From assembly GCA_050742975.1 (NCBI GenBank), contig JBOGDQ010000255.1, positions 15,731 through 79,730 on the forward strand: a stretch of DNA of 64,000 bases, in the 5' to 3' direction. Shown one piece after another: positions 41,842-49,596 of this stretch; position 1 is the first letter of the stretch, and every line of letters starts with the position of its first letter. The stretch is from JBDTGE01 sp050742975. GTDB taxonomy: Bacteria > Actinomycetota > Actinomycetes > Mycobacteriales > Jatrophihabitantaceae. Under the pieces are notes generated by a model. It made no database searches, was not told the origin of the DNA, and worked only from the letters and a program-made list of their open reading frames with translations. The position numbers were made by a program, and so were the translations under genes.

Positions 41842-42944
41842 AGTTGACCGGGGTGGAGCTGCGCCGGATCGGCATGCCGCTGGTTGCGCCGTTCCGGACG
41901 TCGTTCGGAACGCAGATCGACCGCGAGGTGCTGCTGCTGCGGGTCGTCACGGGCGACGCCGAGGGGTGGGGCGAGTGCGTCGCGATGTCCGACCCGCTCT
42001 ACTCGTCCGAGTACATCGACGCGGCCGCGGACGTGCTGCGCCGGTTCCTGATCCCCGCGCTGGCGGCGCACGAGCGGCTCGACGCGAACGCCGTGGCCGG
42101 TGTGCTCGCGCCGTTCAAGGGCCACCGCATGGCCAAGGCCGCGCTCGAGATGGGCGTCCTGGACGCCGAGCTCCGCGCGCAGGGCCGGCCGCTCTCGCGC
42201 GAACTCGGGGCGGTGCGCGACCGGGTGCCGTGCGGGGTGTCCGTGGGGATCATGGACTCGGTTCCGCAGCTGCTCGACGCGGTCGGCGGCTACCTCGACG
42301 CCGGCTACGTCCGCATCAAGCTCAAGATCGAGCCGGGCTGGGACGTGGACCCGGTGCGCGCCGTCCGCGAGCGCTTCGGCGACGACGTCCTGCTGCAGGT
42401 CGACGCCAACACCGCGTACACGCTCGCCGACGCCCGGCACCTGGCCCGGCTCGACCCGTTCGACCTGCTGCTGATCGAGCAGCCGCTGGACGAGGAGGAC
42501 GTGCTCGGCCACGCCGAGCTGGCCAAGGTGCTCAGCACGCCGATCTGCCTCGACGAGTCGATCACCTCGGCGCGCGCCGCGGCGGACGCGATCGCGCTCG
42601 GTGCGTGCCAGATCGTCAACGTCAAGCCGGGCCGGGTCGGCGGCTATCTCGAGGCGCGCCGGATCCACGACGTGTGCGCGGCGCACGGCGTCCCGGTGTG
42701 GTGCGGCGGCATGCTCGAGACCGGTCTGGGCCGGGCCGCCAACGTCGCGCTTGCCGCGCTGCCCGCCTTCACCCTGCCCGGCGACACGTCCGCGTCCGAT
42801 CGCTACTACCGCACCGACATCACCGTTCCGTTCGTCCTGAACGACGGGTACCTGACCGTGCCGACCGGGCCCGGGATCGGCGTCGAGCCGCTGGACGACG
42901 AGCTGGCCGCGGTGACGACGTCCACCGAGTGGCTTTCGCTCTAG
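41838..42944 (+). CDS. menC: o-succinylbenzoate synthase / N-succinylamino acid racemase family
   Basis: A 368-residue enolase-superfamily enzyme of the muconate-lactonizing subgroup. Both acid/base lysines are in place (YVRIKLKIEPG with KxK; IVNVKPGRVGG). The three metal ligands are in LQVDANTAY, LLIEQPLDEED and ICLDESITS. Proteins of this NSAR/OSBS subfamily can serve menaquinone synthesis (MenC) or racemise N-succinyl amino acids. No other men gene is near, while the upstream M20 hydrolase and GNAT genes overlap it in tandem, so the racemase role is favoured. The symbol reflects family, not proven function. Confidence 0.9.
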   Translation: MKLTGVELRRIGMPLVAPFRTSFGTQIDREVLLLRVVTGDAEGWGECVAMSDPLYSSEYIDAAADVLRRFLIPALAAHERLDANAVAGVLAPFKGHRMAKAALEMGVLDAELRAQGRPLSRELGAVRDRVPCGVSVGIMDSVPQLLDAVGGYLDAGYVRIKLKIEPGWDVDPVRAVRERFGDDVLLQVDANTAYTLADARHLARLDPFDLLLIEQPLDEEDVLGHAELAKVLSTPICLDESITSARAAADAIALGACQIVNVKPGRVGGYLEARRIHDVCAAHGVPVWCGGMLETGLGRAANVALAALPAFTLPGDTSASDRYYRTDITVPFVLNDGYLTVPTGPGIGVEPLDDELAAVTTSTEWLSL

Positions 42945-43200
42945 GAAAAGCGGATCGTCCATCTGGATCTGCGCGCCGAGCTGTCCGAGCGCGCGGGCGG
43001 CAAGACGTACACCGCGACCGCGATGCTGCGACTGGTCGACCGCGCTCAGGTGGACCCGTGCGTGTCGGCCGCGGCCGGTTCCGCTTCCTGCGCGACGGCC
43101 GCGAGCTGCCCGAACACGTCGATCCGGCCGGCCTGATCGACACCACGGCACCGGGTGCGGACGAGCAGGCCGACGTGGCTGCCACTGCGGCCACGCCGTC
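42945..43200 (+). pseudogene. possible degenerate gene remnant
   Basis: After the racemase stop the same frame stays open and codes IVHLDLRAELSERAGGKTYT and MLRLVDRAQVDP. Near 43060 the protein-like signal moves to another frame (VGRGRFRFLRDGRELPEHVD, PAGLIDTTAPG). There is no convincing start codon. It looks like the shifted, start-less remains of a small gene that I do not recognise. Alternatively the region is non-coding with chance open frames. Confidence 0.28.
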
Positions 43201-43211
43201 CCGGCGCTGCT

Positions 43212-44201
43212 CTACATCGCCGGCACGCATGGTCCGACCGACAGGGCATGGATTCCACGCAGGTCACCGGGGGAGTAGTCGCGCACCTTCGGTTGCGTTT
43301 CCGGAAACATGATCAAGGACGGGTCACTGACGTGCGCCAGCCCGAGCAGGTGCCCGAACTCGTGCAGCACCACGGCACGCGGCGCGGCGTGGTACGGCTC
43401 CTGCGCATCCTCGTCGAACTGCGGGCGATCCAGGTAGACGATTCCGCTGACATACGTGGCCGGCGAGTTACCGAGGCTCACCGCGTATCCACCGCCGAGG
43501 CCGATGACCGCGCCGGTCAACTGCGGCGCCCGTGCCGGGTCGGTCCAGGCGACCAGGACCGGAGCCCAGCGGGACCCGTAGCGCCCCGGTTGGTAGGGCG
43601 CTCGGGTCCCGGCGACGGCAGGCTCGCTGGTGGGTCCGTCATAGGCGAAACGCAGCCCGGTCAGCGCGGAAAGCTCGGACAAGACCGACGAAACCAGACC
43701 GGCCTGCCCGGCCGGCGGCTGCCCGCTGACGACGTAGTGGATCGGGCGGCACCGATCCCAGCTGACCGGTGCCGTGCTCCCCTTCTGAGTGCTCTCGAAG
43801 CGAAATCCGCCCTGCCCGGCGGGCGCCGCCGCCGGGCGACCGAGCGGGTGCCTGGCCTCCTCTCGGCTCGGCGGCGGCACGTCGGCGGGCCGTAACCGCT
43901 GTGCCGATCCGGGCCGGAGCGAGCCGGTAGCGGGCGTGTGGCGCCCGCCGACGAGATACACGCCGAGTGGCAGCGCGAGAACGACTGCCACCAGAACCAG
44001 CGGCCGCCGACGACGCGACGGTGCGAGCAGTAACGGCGCGGAGTTCAACCGCGGATCGCGGCTACGCCGCCACTCAGCAAGGGGATCGAGTCCCGCCGCC
44101 CGCATCCTGGCGTCGGCCCGGTCGAGCGCCTCAAGCCGTTTGCGCATCAACCGAGCACGGCGCGCCGGCCCCAGCAGCAGCACATCCCGTCGACGTCCCA
44201 A
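43212..44201 (-). CDS. matrixin-like zinc metalloprotease, membrane-anchored
   Basis: 329 residues. A basic cytoplasmic N-terminus (about 1-70; RLMRKRLEALDRADARMRA) precedes one membrane helix (about 70-87, LVLVAVVLALPLGVYLVGG) and an extracytoplasmic domain. The zinc motif is H280-E-F-G-H284-L-L-G-L-A-H290. It is followed by the conserved methionine of the Met-turn in DPSLIMFPE, as in metzincins of the matrixin/M10 group. PVSWDRCRPIHYVVSG near residue 150 is a frequent start of such domains in actinobacteria. It is divergent from an ECF sigma gene, so regulated expression is plausible; substrates are unknown. Confidence 0.85.
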   Translation of the reverse strand: MGRRRDVLLLGPARRARLMRKRLEALDRADARMRAAGLDPLAEWRRSRDPRLNSAPLLLAPSRRRRPLVLVAVVLALPLGVYLVGGRHTPATGSLRPGSAQRLRPADVPPPSREEARHPLGRPAAAPAGQGGFRFESTQKGSTAPVSWDRCRPIHYVVSGQPPAGQAGLVSSVLSELSALTGLRFAYDGPTSEPAVAGTRAPYQPGRYGSRWAPVLVAWTDPARAPQLTGAVIGLGGGYAVSLGNSPATYVSGIVYLDRPQFDEDAQEPYHAAPRAVVLHEFGHLLGLAHVSDPSLIMFPETQPKVRDYSPGDLRGIHALSVGPCVPAM

Positions 44202-44363
44202 AGCGATGTCCCCTTCCGAACGCTCGTACGGATCAAGATCGGCAACCGACGCTCGGAGTTGAGCACCCGCCGGCTGACCGCGTGTAACGCCGGCCCACCT
44301 TCATGTCACCTGCCACTGAGCAGCGGGTGCGGCTGCTCCTTTCGCCGTCGAAGGGATCGGGGC

Positions 44364-45110
44364 ATGCTGGCAGCCGAGCTGGACCGAACGTGCCGGCCGG
44401 CACCGGGCCGGCCAGTTCGCCCGAGGCTGTCGACGGGAGTCGAGATCGCAGCGCCACGCATCACCGACGACGACGCGCAGCTCGTGACGCGGCTGCGCGC
44501 GGGCGATTCGGCCGCGTTCCGGGAGATCGTCCTGGCCTGGTCGCCGGTGATGGTGCACGTCGCCCGCACGTTCGTGGGCTCGAACGCAACGGCCGAGGAG
44601 GTCGTGCAGGAAACCTGGCTGGCAGTGATCCGCGGCCTGGACGGGTTCGAGGGGCGCTCCAGCTTGCGTACCTGGGCCTTTCGGGTGCTGACCAACATCG
44701 CCCGCCGCCAGGGTGTGCGCGAGCACCGCGTCGTCGTGTCCTCGCAGTTCCACGACGAGGACGCCGGACCCACCGTGCCGCCCGATCGATTCCGGCCGGC
44801 CGGCGAGCAGTGGGCCGGCGGCTGGCGCTCGGACTCCGCACCGCGGGCGTGGGGACCGGAGGCGGCGGCGCTGGGTGGTGAAGTACGGCGCCTACTCGCG
44901 GCTGCGTTGGCGCAGCTTCCCTCGCGCCAGCGGGCCGTGATCGAGCTGCGGGACGTCGACGGGCTGAGTGCCGACGAGGTGTGCGCGTTGCTGGAGTTGA
45001 GCCCGGCCAACCAGCGCGTCCTGCTGCACCGGGCCCGTGCGAAGCTGCGCGAGCAACTCGCCGACTACTACTCAGGTCGGGACTCCTCAGGCCGGGAGGC
45101 AAACCGATGA
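44364..45110 (+). CDS. ECF-type RNA polymerase sigma factor
   Basis: About 248 residues from ATG 44364; the first 30 residues could be shorter or longer. Region 2 reads ITDDDAQLVTRLRAGDSAAF, ATAEEVVQETWLAVIRGLDG and SLRTWAFRVLTNIARRQGVR. Region 4 is LAQLPSRQRAVIELRDVDGL followed by the SADEVCALLELSPANQRVLL helix-turn-helix. A 60-residue Pro/Arg-rich linker separates the two. It overlaps its presumed anti-sigma gene by four bases, the standard ECF arrangement. Confidence 0.92.
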   Translation: MLAAELDRTCRPAPGRPVRPRLSTGVEIAAPRITDDDAQLVTRLRAGDSAAFREIVLAWSPVMVHVARTFVGSNATAEEVVQETWLAVIRGLDGFEGRSSLRTWAFRVLTNIARRQGVREHRVVVSSQFHDEDAGPTVPPDRFRPAGEQWAGGWRSDSAPRAWGPEAAALGGEVRRLLAAALAQLPSRQRAVIELRDVDGLSADEVCALLELSPANQRVLLHRARAKLREQLADYYSGRDSSGREANR

Positions 45111-45400
45111 GTGTCGACCCGATCCGCTGCGTCGACGTCGTCGAGCTGCTGACCGACTACCTCGACGGAGCGCTCGACCCGCGGACAGCTGCCGCGATCG
45201 AGGAGCACCTGGCCGCGTGCCCGCCCTGCCGCGTCTACCTCGACCAACTGCGCGCCACGATCGCGCTGGTCGGGCAGGTCGCGAACGGCACCCTCCCGAG
45301 CGACACCGTCCCGGCCGACAGCCTGCCGCCGTCGGCCGTCGCCGAGCTGGAGTCGGCGTTCGCCGGCGTGCACCGCCGCGACCCGTCGCGTGACGGCTGA
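45107..45400 (+). CDS. zf-HC2 family anti-sigma factor
   Basis: 97 residues from ATG 45107 (ATGA overlap; GGGAGG ribosome-binding site). The zinc-binding anti-sigma motif is seen as CVDVVELLTDYLDGAL, then EEHLAACPPCRVYLDQL with the H-x3-C-x2-C signature. No membrane segment is present, so it is a soluble sensor, possibly of redox state. It should bind the sigma factor encoded immediately upstream. Confidence 0.92.
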   Translation: MSVDPIRCVDVVELLTDYLDGALDPRTAAAIEEHLAACPPCRVYLDQLRATIALVGQVANGTLPSDTVPADSLPPSAVAELESAFAGVHRRDPSRDG

Positions 45401-45451
45401 GCCCGCGCCGTCGCGTAACGGATCACCGCGTCGGGTCACTGGAGCGGCGTG

Positions 45452-46675
45452 ATGAGTGTGGCGACTACCTCAAGCCCTGACGTCGGCGACAGCGTGAGCG
45501 CGATCCTGGCGCAGCTGAACAGCGCGGCCGCTCAGCACGACCCGTATCCGCTGTACGCGCAGCTGCACGCCCGCGGCCCGATCTCCTTTGCGCCCGACGG
45601 TGCGCTGGTGGCCGTCGGCTACTCGCAGTGCGGTGCCCTGCTGCGCGAGCATCGCCTGCGCAAGGCGCCCGGACGGCTGCTCGCGGCCGCCGGCTACCCG
45701 GACTGGATGGAGCATCCGGCGCTGCGGATGATGTTCGCCAGCATGCTCATGCTCAACCCGCCCGAGCACACCCGGCTGCGCCGAGCGGTTTCGGTCGCCT
45801 TCACTCCCACCCGCGTCGCCGCCCTCGTTCCCGCGATCACCCGCATCACGCAGGACCGGCTGGACGAGCTGGACGGCAGGTCCGACTTCATCGAAGCCTT
45901 CGCCTTCCCGCTGCCCGTCGCCGTCATCGGCGAACTGCTCGGCATCCCGGCCGGGGACCGGGCGATGTTCCAGGACCTGTCGCGCGACTGGACCGCGGTG
46001 CTCGACACGCTGGACCACGACGCCGTCGCGCGCGCCGACCGCGCAGCCACCGCAATCGAGACGTACCTCGGCGACCTGGCCACCACGCGAGCCGCACACC
46101 CGGCCGACGACCTGATCTCGGCGCTGGTCACGACCGGTGAGCCGTTGGCGCGGACGGACCTGTTGACCACCGTCGCGCTGCTGCTCGCCGCGGGCTTCGA
46201 GACCACGACGTCGTTGCTGGCCAACTCCCTGCTCGCGCTGCTGGCTCATCCGCGGCAGGCGCACCTGCTGCGCACCGAACCACGGCTCGCGACCGCGGCG
46301 GTCGAGGAGCTGCTGCGCTACGACACGCCGGTCCAGGTGCTCTACGGCCGCACCGTGGTGGACGAGCTCTCGATCGACGCCCTGATCGTGCCGGCCGGAA
46401 CGCGGGTACTGACGATGGTCGGCGCGGCGAACCGGGACCCGTCGGTCTATGCCGATCCCGATGACCTCGACCTGCGGCGCGACGGACCACCACCGCTGTC
46501 GTTCGGGGGCGGCATCCACTACTGCCTCGGTGCACCCTTGGCGCGGCTGGAGGCGCAGCTCGCGCTGCCGCTGCTCTTGCAGCGCTACCCGCACCTGTCG
46601 CTGGCCGGCGAGCCGGTCCGACGCGACGGGCTCACCCTGCGCGGCTACGCCCAGCTGCCCGTCGTCACGAACTGA
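45452..46675 (+). CDS. cytochrome P450
   Basis: 407 residues from ATG 45452 (GGAG seven bases upstream; a GTG directly precedes it). The I-helix oxygen motif is LAAGFETTTSLLANSL, the ExxR motif is VEELLRYDTPVQ, and the heme loop is FGGGIHYCLGAPLARLEA with Cys358 as axial ligand. MLNPPEHTRLRRAVSVAFTP is the usual C-helix. No ferredoxin or reductase gene adjoins it, so redox partners must come from elsewhere. Substrate unknown. Confidence 0.95.
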   Translation: MSVATTSSPDVGDSVSAILAQLNSAAAQHDPYPLYAQLHARGPISFAPDGALVAVGYSQCGALLREHRLRKAPGRLLAAAGYPDWMEHPALRMMFASMLMLNPPEHTRLRRAVSVAFTPTRVAALVPAITRITQDRLDELDGRSDFIEAFAFPLPVAVIGELLGIPAGDRAMFQDLSRDWTAVLDTLDHDAVARADRAATAIETYLGDLATTRAAHPADDLISALVTTGEPLARTDLLTTVALLLAAGFETTTSLLANSLLALLAHPRQAHLLRTEPRLATAAVEELLRYDTPVQVLYGRTVVDELSIDALIVPAGTRVLTMVGAANRDPSVYADPDDLDLRRDGPPPLSFGGGIHYCLGAPLARLEAQLALPLLLQRYPHLSLAGEPVRRDGLTLRGYAQLPVVTN

Positions 46676-46705
46676 CGCAGACCGACGCCGGCAGCTGAAC
46701 GCGGG

Positions 46706-47740
46706 TCAGCCGGGAACGCTCTCCCGGTCGCGGGCGGCGGCGAGGTCGAGGGCGATGTCGACGATCAGGTCCTCCTGGCCCCCGACCAGCCCGCGGCGCC
46801 CGACCTCGAGCAGCAGTTCGCGCACGTCGATTCCGTAGTTCCTCGACGCCGTCTCGGCGTGCCGCAGGAAGCTCGAGTACACGCCGGCATAGCCGAGCGT
46901 CAGCGTCTCCCGGTCGACCTGCACCGGCCGGTCCCACAGCGGGCGGACCAGGTCGTCGGCCGCATCCTGCAGCGCGAACAGGTCGCAGCCGTGCTGCCAG
47001 CCGTTGAGATTCGCGACGGCGATGAACGGCTCGATCGGGCAGTTGCCGGCTCCGGCACCGTGGCCGGCAAGTGACGCGTCGACGCGGGTGACGCCCTCCT
47101 CGACCGCGACCACCGAGTTCGCGACGGCGAGCGAGAGGTTCTGATGCGCGTGGATGCCGAGCTCGGTGGCCGGGTCGAGCACGTCGCGGTACGCGCGGAA
47201 CCGCTCGCGCACGCCGTCCATGGTCAGCCGGCCACCGGAGTCGGTGACGTACACGCAGTGCGCGCCGTAGGACTCCATCAGCGCGGCCTGTTTCGCGAGC
47301 TCGGCCGCGGGCGCCATGTGGCTCATCATCAGGAACCCTGATACGTCCATGCCGATCTCGCGGGCGGTCGCGATGTGCTGCGCGGACACGTCGGCCTCGG
47401 TGCAGTGCGTCGCCACTCGCACCGATCGGACGCCGAGCTCGTACGCGCGCCGGAGTTCGGCAATGGTGCCGACTCCCGGCAGCAGCAGGCTTGTCAGCCT
47501 GGCCCGCTCGACGTTCTGCGCCGCCGCCTCGATCCACTGCCAGTCGGTGTTGCTGCCCGGGCCGTAGTTCACGCTCCCGCCCGCGAGCCCGTCGCCGTGC
47601 GTGACCTCGATGGCGTCGACACCGGCGGCGTCGAGCGCGGCGGCGATCCGGCCGACCTGCTCCGGCGTGATGCGATGGCGGATCGCGTGCATGCCGTCGC
47701 GGAGGGTGACGTCCTGGATGTACAGCCTCTGGACGGTCAT
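46706..47740 (-). CDS. 4-hydroxy-2-oxovalerate aldolase
   Basis: A 344-residue class II pyruvate aldolase (DmpG/BphI/MhpE). The N-terminal TIM-barrel has DVTLRDGMHAIRHRITPEQV with the metal-binding Asp and catalytic Arg. The metal histidines are in ELGIHAHQNLSLAVANSV. The C-terminal DUF2/HMGL-like communication domain includes NYGIDVRELLLEVGRRGLVG. It splits 4-hydroxy-2-oxovalerate into pyruvate and acetaldehyde, which is channelled to the dehydrogenase encoded just upstream (ATGA overlap). Confidence 0.95.
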   Translation of the reverse strand: MTVQRLYIQDVTLRDGMHAIRHRITPEQVGRIAAALDAAGVDAIEVTHGDGLAGGSVNYGPGSNTDWQWIEAAAQNVERARLTSLLLPGVGTIAELRRAYELGVRSVRVATHCTEADVSAQHIATAREIGMDVSGFLMMSHMAPAAELAKQAALMESYGAHCVYVTDSGGRLTMDGVRERFRAYRDVLDPATELGIHAHQNLSLAVANSVVAVEEGVTRVDASLAGHGAGAGNCPIEPFIAVANLNGWQHGCDLFALQDAADDLVRPLWDRPVQVDRETLTLGYAGVYSSFLRHAETASRNYGIDVRELLLEVGRRGLVGGQEDLIVDIALDLAAARDRESVPG

Positions 47741-48672
47741 GACGACGCTCCCACGAGAGACAGCCGCTCGGCGACGCGGAGCGCGGCCGAGGTCATGATG
47801 TCCAGGTTGCCGGCGTAGGCGGGCAGGTAGTGCGCGGCGCCCTCGATCTCGAGGAACACCGACACCTTGTGCGTCGGCCGGGGCGCGTCGTCGGGCAGCA
47901 GCGTCTGCACCGGCTCGTCGTCGCCGATCGCGGTGAACTGCACGTCCTGCTTGAGCCGGTAGCCCGGGACGTACGCCGCGACGTCGCCGACCATTTTGAC
48001 GATCGAGTCACGGACGGCTGCGTGATCCGCGTCGCCGATCAGGCAGAAGACGGTGTCCCGCATGATCAGCGGCGGCTCGGCCGGGTTGAGGATGATGATC
48101 GCCTTGCCGCGCCGGGCCCCGCCGACCATCTCGATTGCGTGCGCGGTGGTCTCGGTGAACTCGTCGATGTTGGCGCGCGTCCCCGGTCCGGCCGACTTCG
48201 AGGCGATGGACGCGACGATCTCCGCGTAGGCGACGCCGGTCACCCGGGAGACCGCGGCGACGATCGGGATGGTGGCCTGGCCGCCGCACGTCACCATGTT
48301 CACGTTGCGGGCGTCGAGATGCTCATCGATGTTGACGGCGGGCACCACGAACGGACCGATCGCGGCCGGGGTCAGATCGATCAGCTGCTTGCCGTAGGCG
48401 TCGAGTGCCGCAGCGTTGGCCTCGTGCGCCTTCGCGGACGTCGCGTCGAACACGATGTCGATCTCGTCGAAGCCCGCCAGCGCGATCAGCCCGTCGACCC
48501 CGTCCGCTGTCGTGGCCACGCCCAGCCGGGCGGCGCGGGCGAGCCCGTCCGAACCGGGATCGATGCCGACCATCGCGGCCAGCTCCAGGTTCTGCGACAG
48601 GCGCATCACCTTGATCATCAGGTCCGTTCCGATGTTCCCGGACCCGATCACGGCTACCTTCGTGCGGCTCAT
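47737..48672 (-). CDS. acetaldehyde dehydrogenase (acetylating)
   Basis: 311 residues from ATG 48672. The NAD-binding start is KVAVIGSGNIGTDLMIKVMR, the catalytic cysteine is in VNMVTCGGQATIPIV, and GPGTRANIDEFTETTAHAIE is conserved in DmpF/BphJ/MhpF. It converts acetaldehyde, NAD and CoA to acetyl-CoA. Together with the aldolase it forms the final step of catechol meta-cleavage or steroid-ring degradation. The hydratase and ring-cleavage genes are not in the window. Confidence 0.95.
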   Translation of the reverse strand: MSRTKVAVIGSGNIGTDLMIKVMRLSQNLELAAMVGIDPGSDGLARAARLGVATTADGVDGLIALAGFDEIDIVFDATSAKAHEANAAALDAYGKQLIDLTPAAIGPFVVPAVNIDEHLDARNVNMVTCGGQATIPIVAAVSRVTGVAYAEIVASIASKSAGPGTRANIDEFTETTAHAIEMVGGARRGKAIIILNPAEPPLIMRDTVFCLIGDADHAAVRDSIVKMVGDVAAYVPGYRLKQDVQFTAIGDDEPVQTLLPDDAPRPTHKVSVFLEIEGAAHYLPAYAGNLDIMTSAALRVAERLSLVGASS

Positions 48673-48736
48673 GGCACCTCTATCCCTCGCGAGCGGCACC
48701 TCACTGTCGCAACGTTCGGTGGGCCGGGCGAGGTGG

Positions 48737-48752
48737 CCGTTCTGCTGAACGG
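48737..48752. promoter_or_regulatory. candidate IclR operator
   Basis: CCGTTC-TGCT-GAACGG is a perfect 6-bp dyad with a 4-base centre, in the 87-base gap between the IclR stop and the acetaldehyde dehydrogenase start, 65 bases upstream of the latter. Size and position fit an IclR-type operator controlling the two catabolic genes. Confidence 0.45.
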
Positions 48753-48759
48753 AACGCGG

Positions 48760-49539
48760 TCACTGCCGGGCGAGGTGCCGGCGTCGGGCGAGCGTGGCGG
48801 TCACCCCGTCGGCCGCGGCGCGCACGGAGGAGACGTGCTGCTCCGGACGGAACCGGGTGACCGGGCCTGTAACGCTGATCGCCGCGATCACCAGCTCGTC
48901 CGGACCGCGGACCGGCGCCGCAACGCAGACCAGCCCGACGGCCGACTCCTCGTGCTCGAACGCCACACCGCTCCGGACGACCGTGCGCAGCTCGTTGCGC
49001 AGCAGGCCGGGCGCGACGATCGTGCGCGGTGTCTTGCGCACCAGGCCCGCCTCGACCGTCCGGGTGAAGACCGACCTCGGGGAGTAGGCGAGCAGGACCT
49101 TGCCGATCGCGGTGCAGTGCAGGGGCATCCGGCCGCCGACCCGGGACGGCGACTGCGCCTGGCGGTGGCCGCCGATCTTGCCCACGTAGACCACCTCGGT
49201 GCCCTCGCGGATGCCCAGGTGCACGGTCTCGTGGGTGCGTTCGTACAGGTCCTGCAGGAACGGGATTGCCACCTCCAGCAGCCCCCGCTCGACGGACGCG
49301 CGCATGCCCAGCTCGAACAGCTGCCCACCGAGCCGGTAGCTGGTCTCGACCCGGTCGAGCAGCCGAGCGCTCACCAGGTCAGTGGCGACACGGTGCAGCG
49401 TCCCCTTGGCCAGGCCGGTCCGCCGGACCAGCTCGGCCAGCGACAACTCGTCGTCGTCGGCCCGGAAGGCGTGCAGCACCGTCAGCACCTTGCCGATGAC
49501 GGTGTTGCGGTCGAACTCGCCGGAGGTCGCGCCCGCCAT
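48760..49539 (-). CDS. IclR family transcriptional regulator
   Basis: 259 residues. The winged helix at about 10-75 (VLTVLHAFRADDDELSLAEL, VRRTGLAKGTLHRVATDLV) is followed by the IclR effector domain (ETVHLGIREGTEVVYVGKIG; HCTAIGKVLLAYSPR; VGLVCVAAPVRG). IclR proteins usually control aromatic-acid or acetate catabolism. It is upstream of, and on the same strand as, the aldolase pair, with an inverted repeat between, and so is their probable regulator. Confidence 0.93.
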   Translation of the reverse strand: MAGATSGEFDRNTVIGKVLTVLHAFRADDDELSLAELVRRTGLAKGTLHRVATDLVSARLLDRVETSYRLGGQLFELGMRASVERGLLEVAIPFLQDLYERTHETVHLGIREGTEVVYVGKIGGHRQAQSPSRVGGRMPLHCTAIGKVLLAYSPRSVFTRTVEAGLVRKTPRTIVAPGLLRNELRTVVRSGVAFEHEESAVGLVCVAAPVRGPDELVIAAISVTGPVTRFRPEQHVSSVRAAADGVTATLARRRHLARQ

Positions 49540-49596
49540 CGCTACATCATGCCGCTTGCTGTCCGCCCGGGCGGCTGCGATCAGGGGCGGCTGCGG

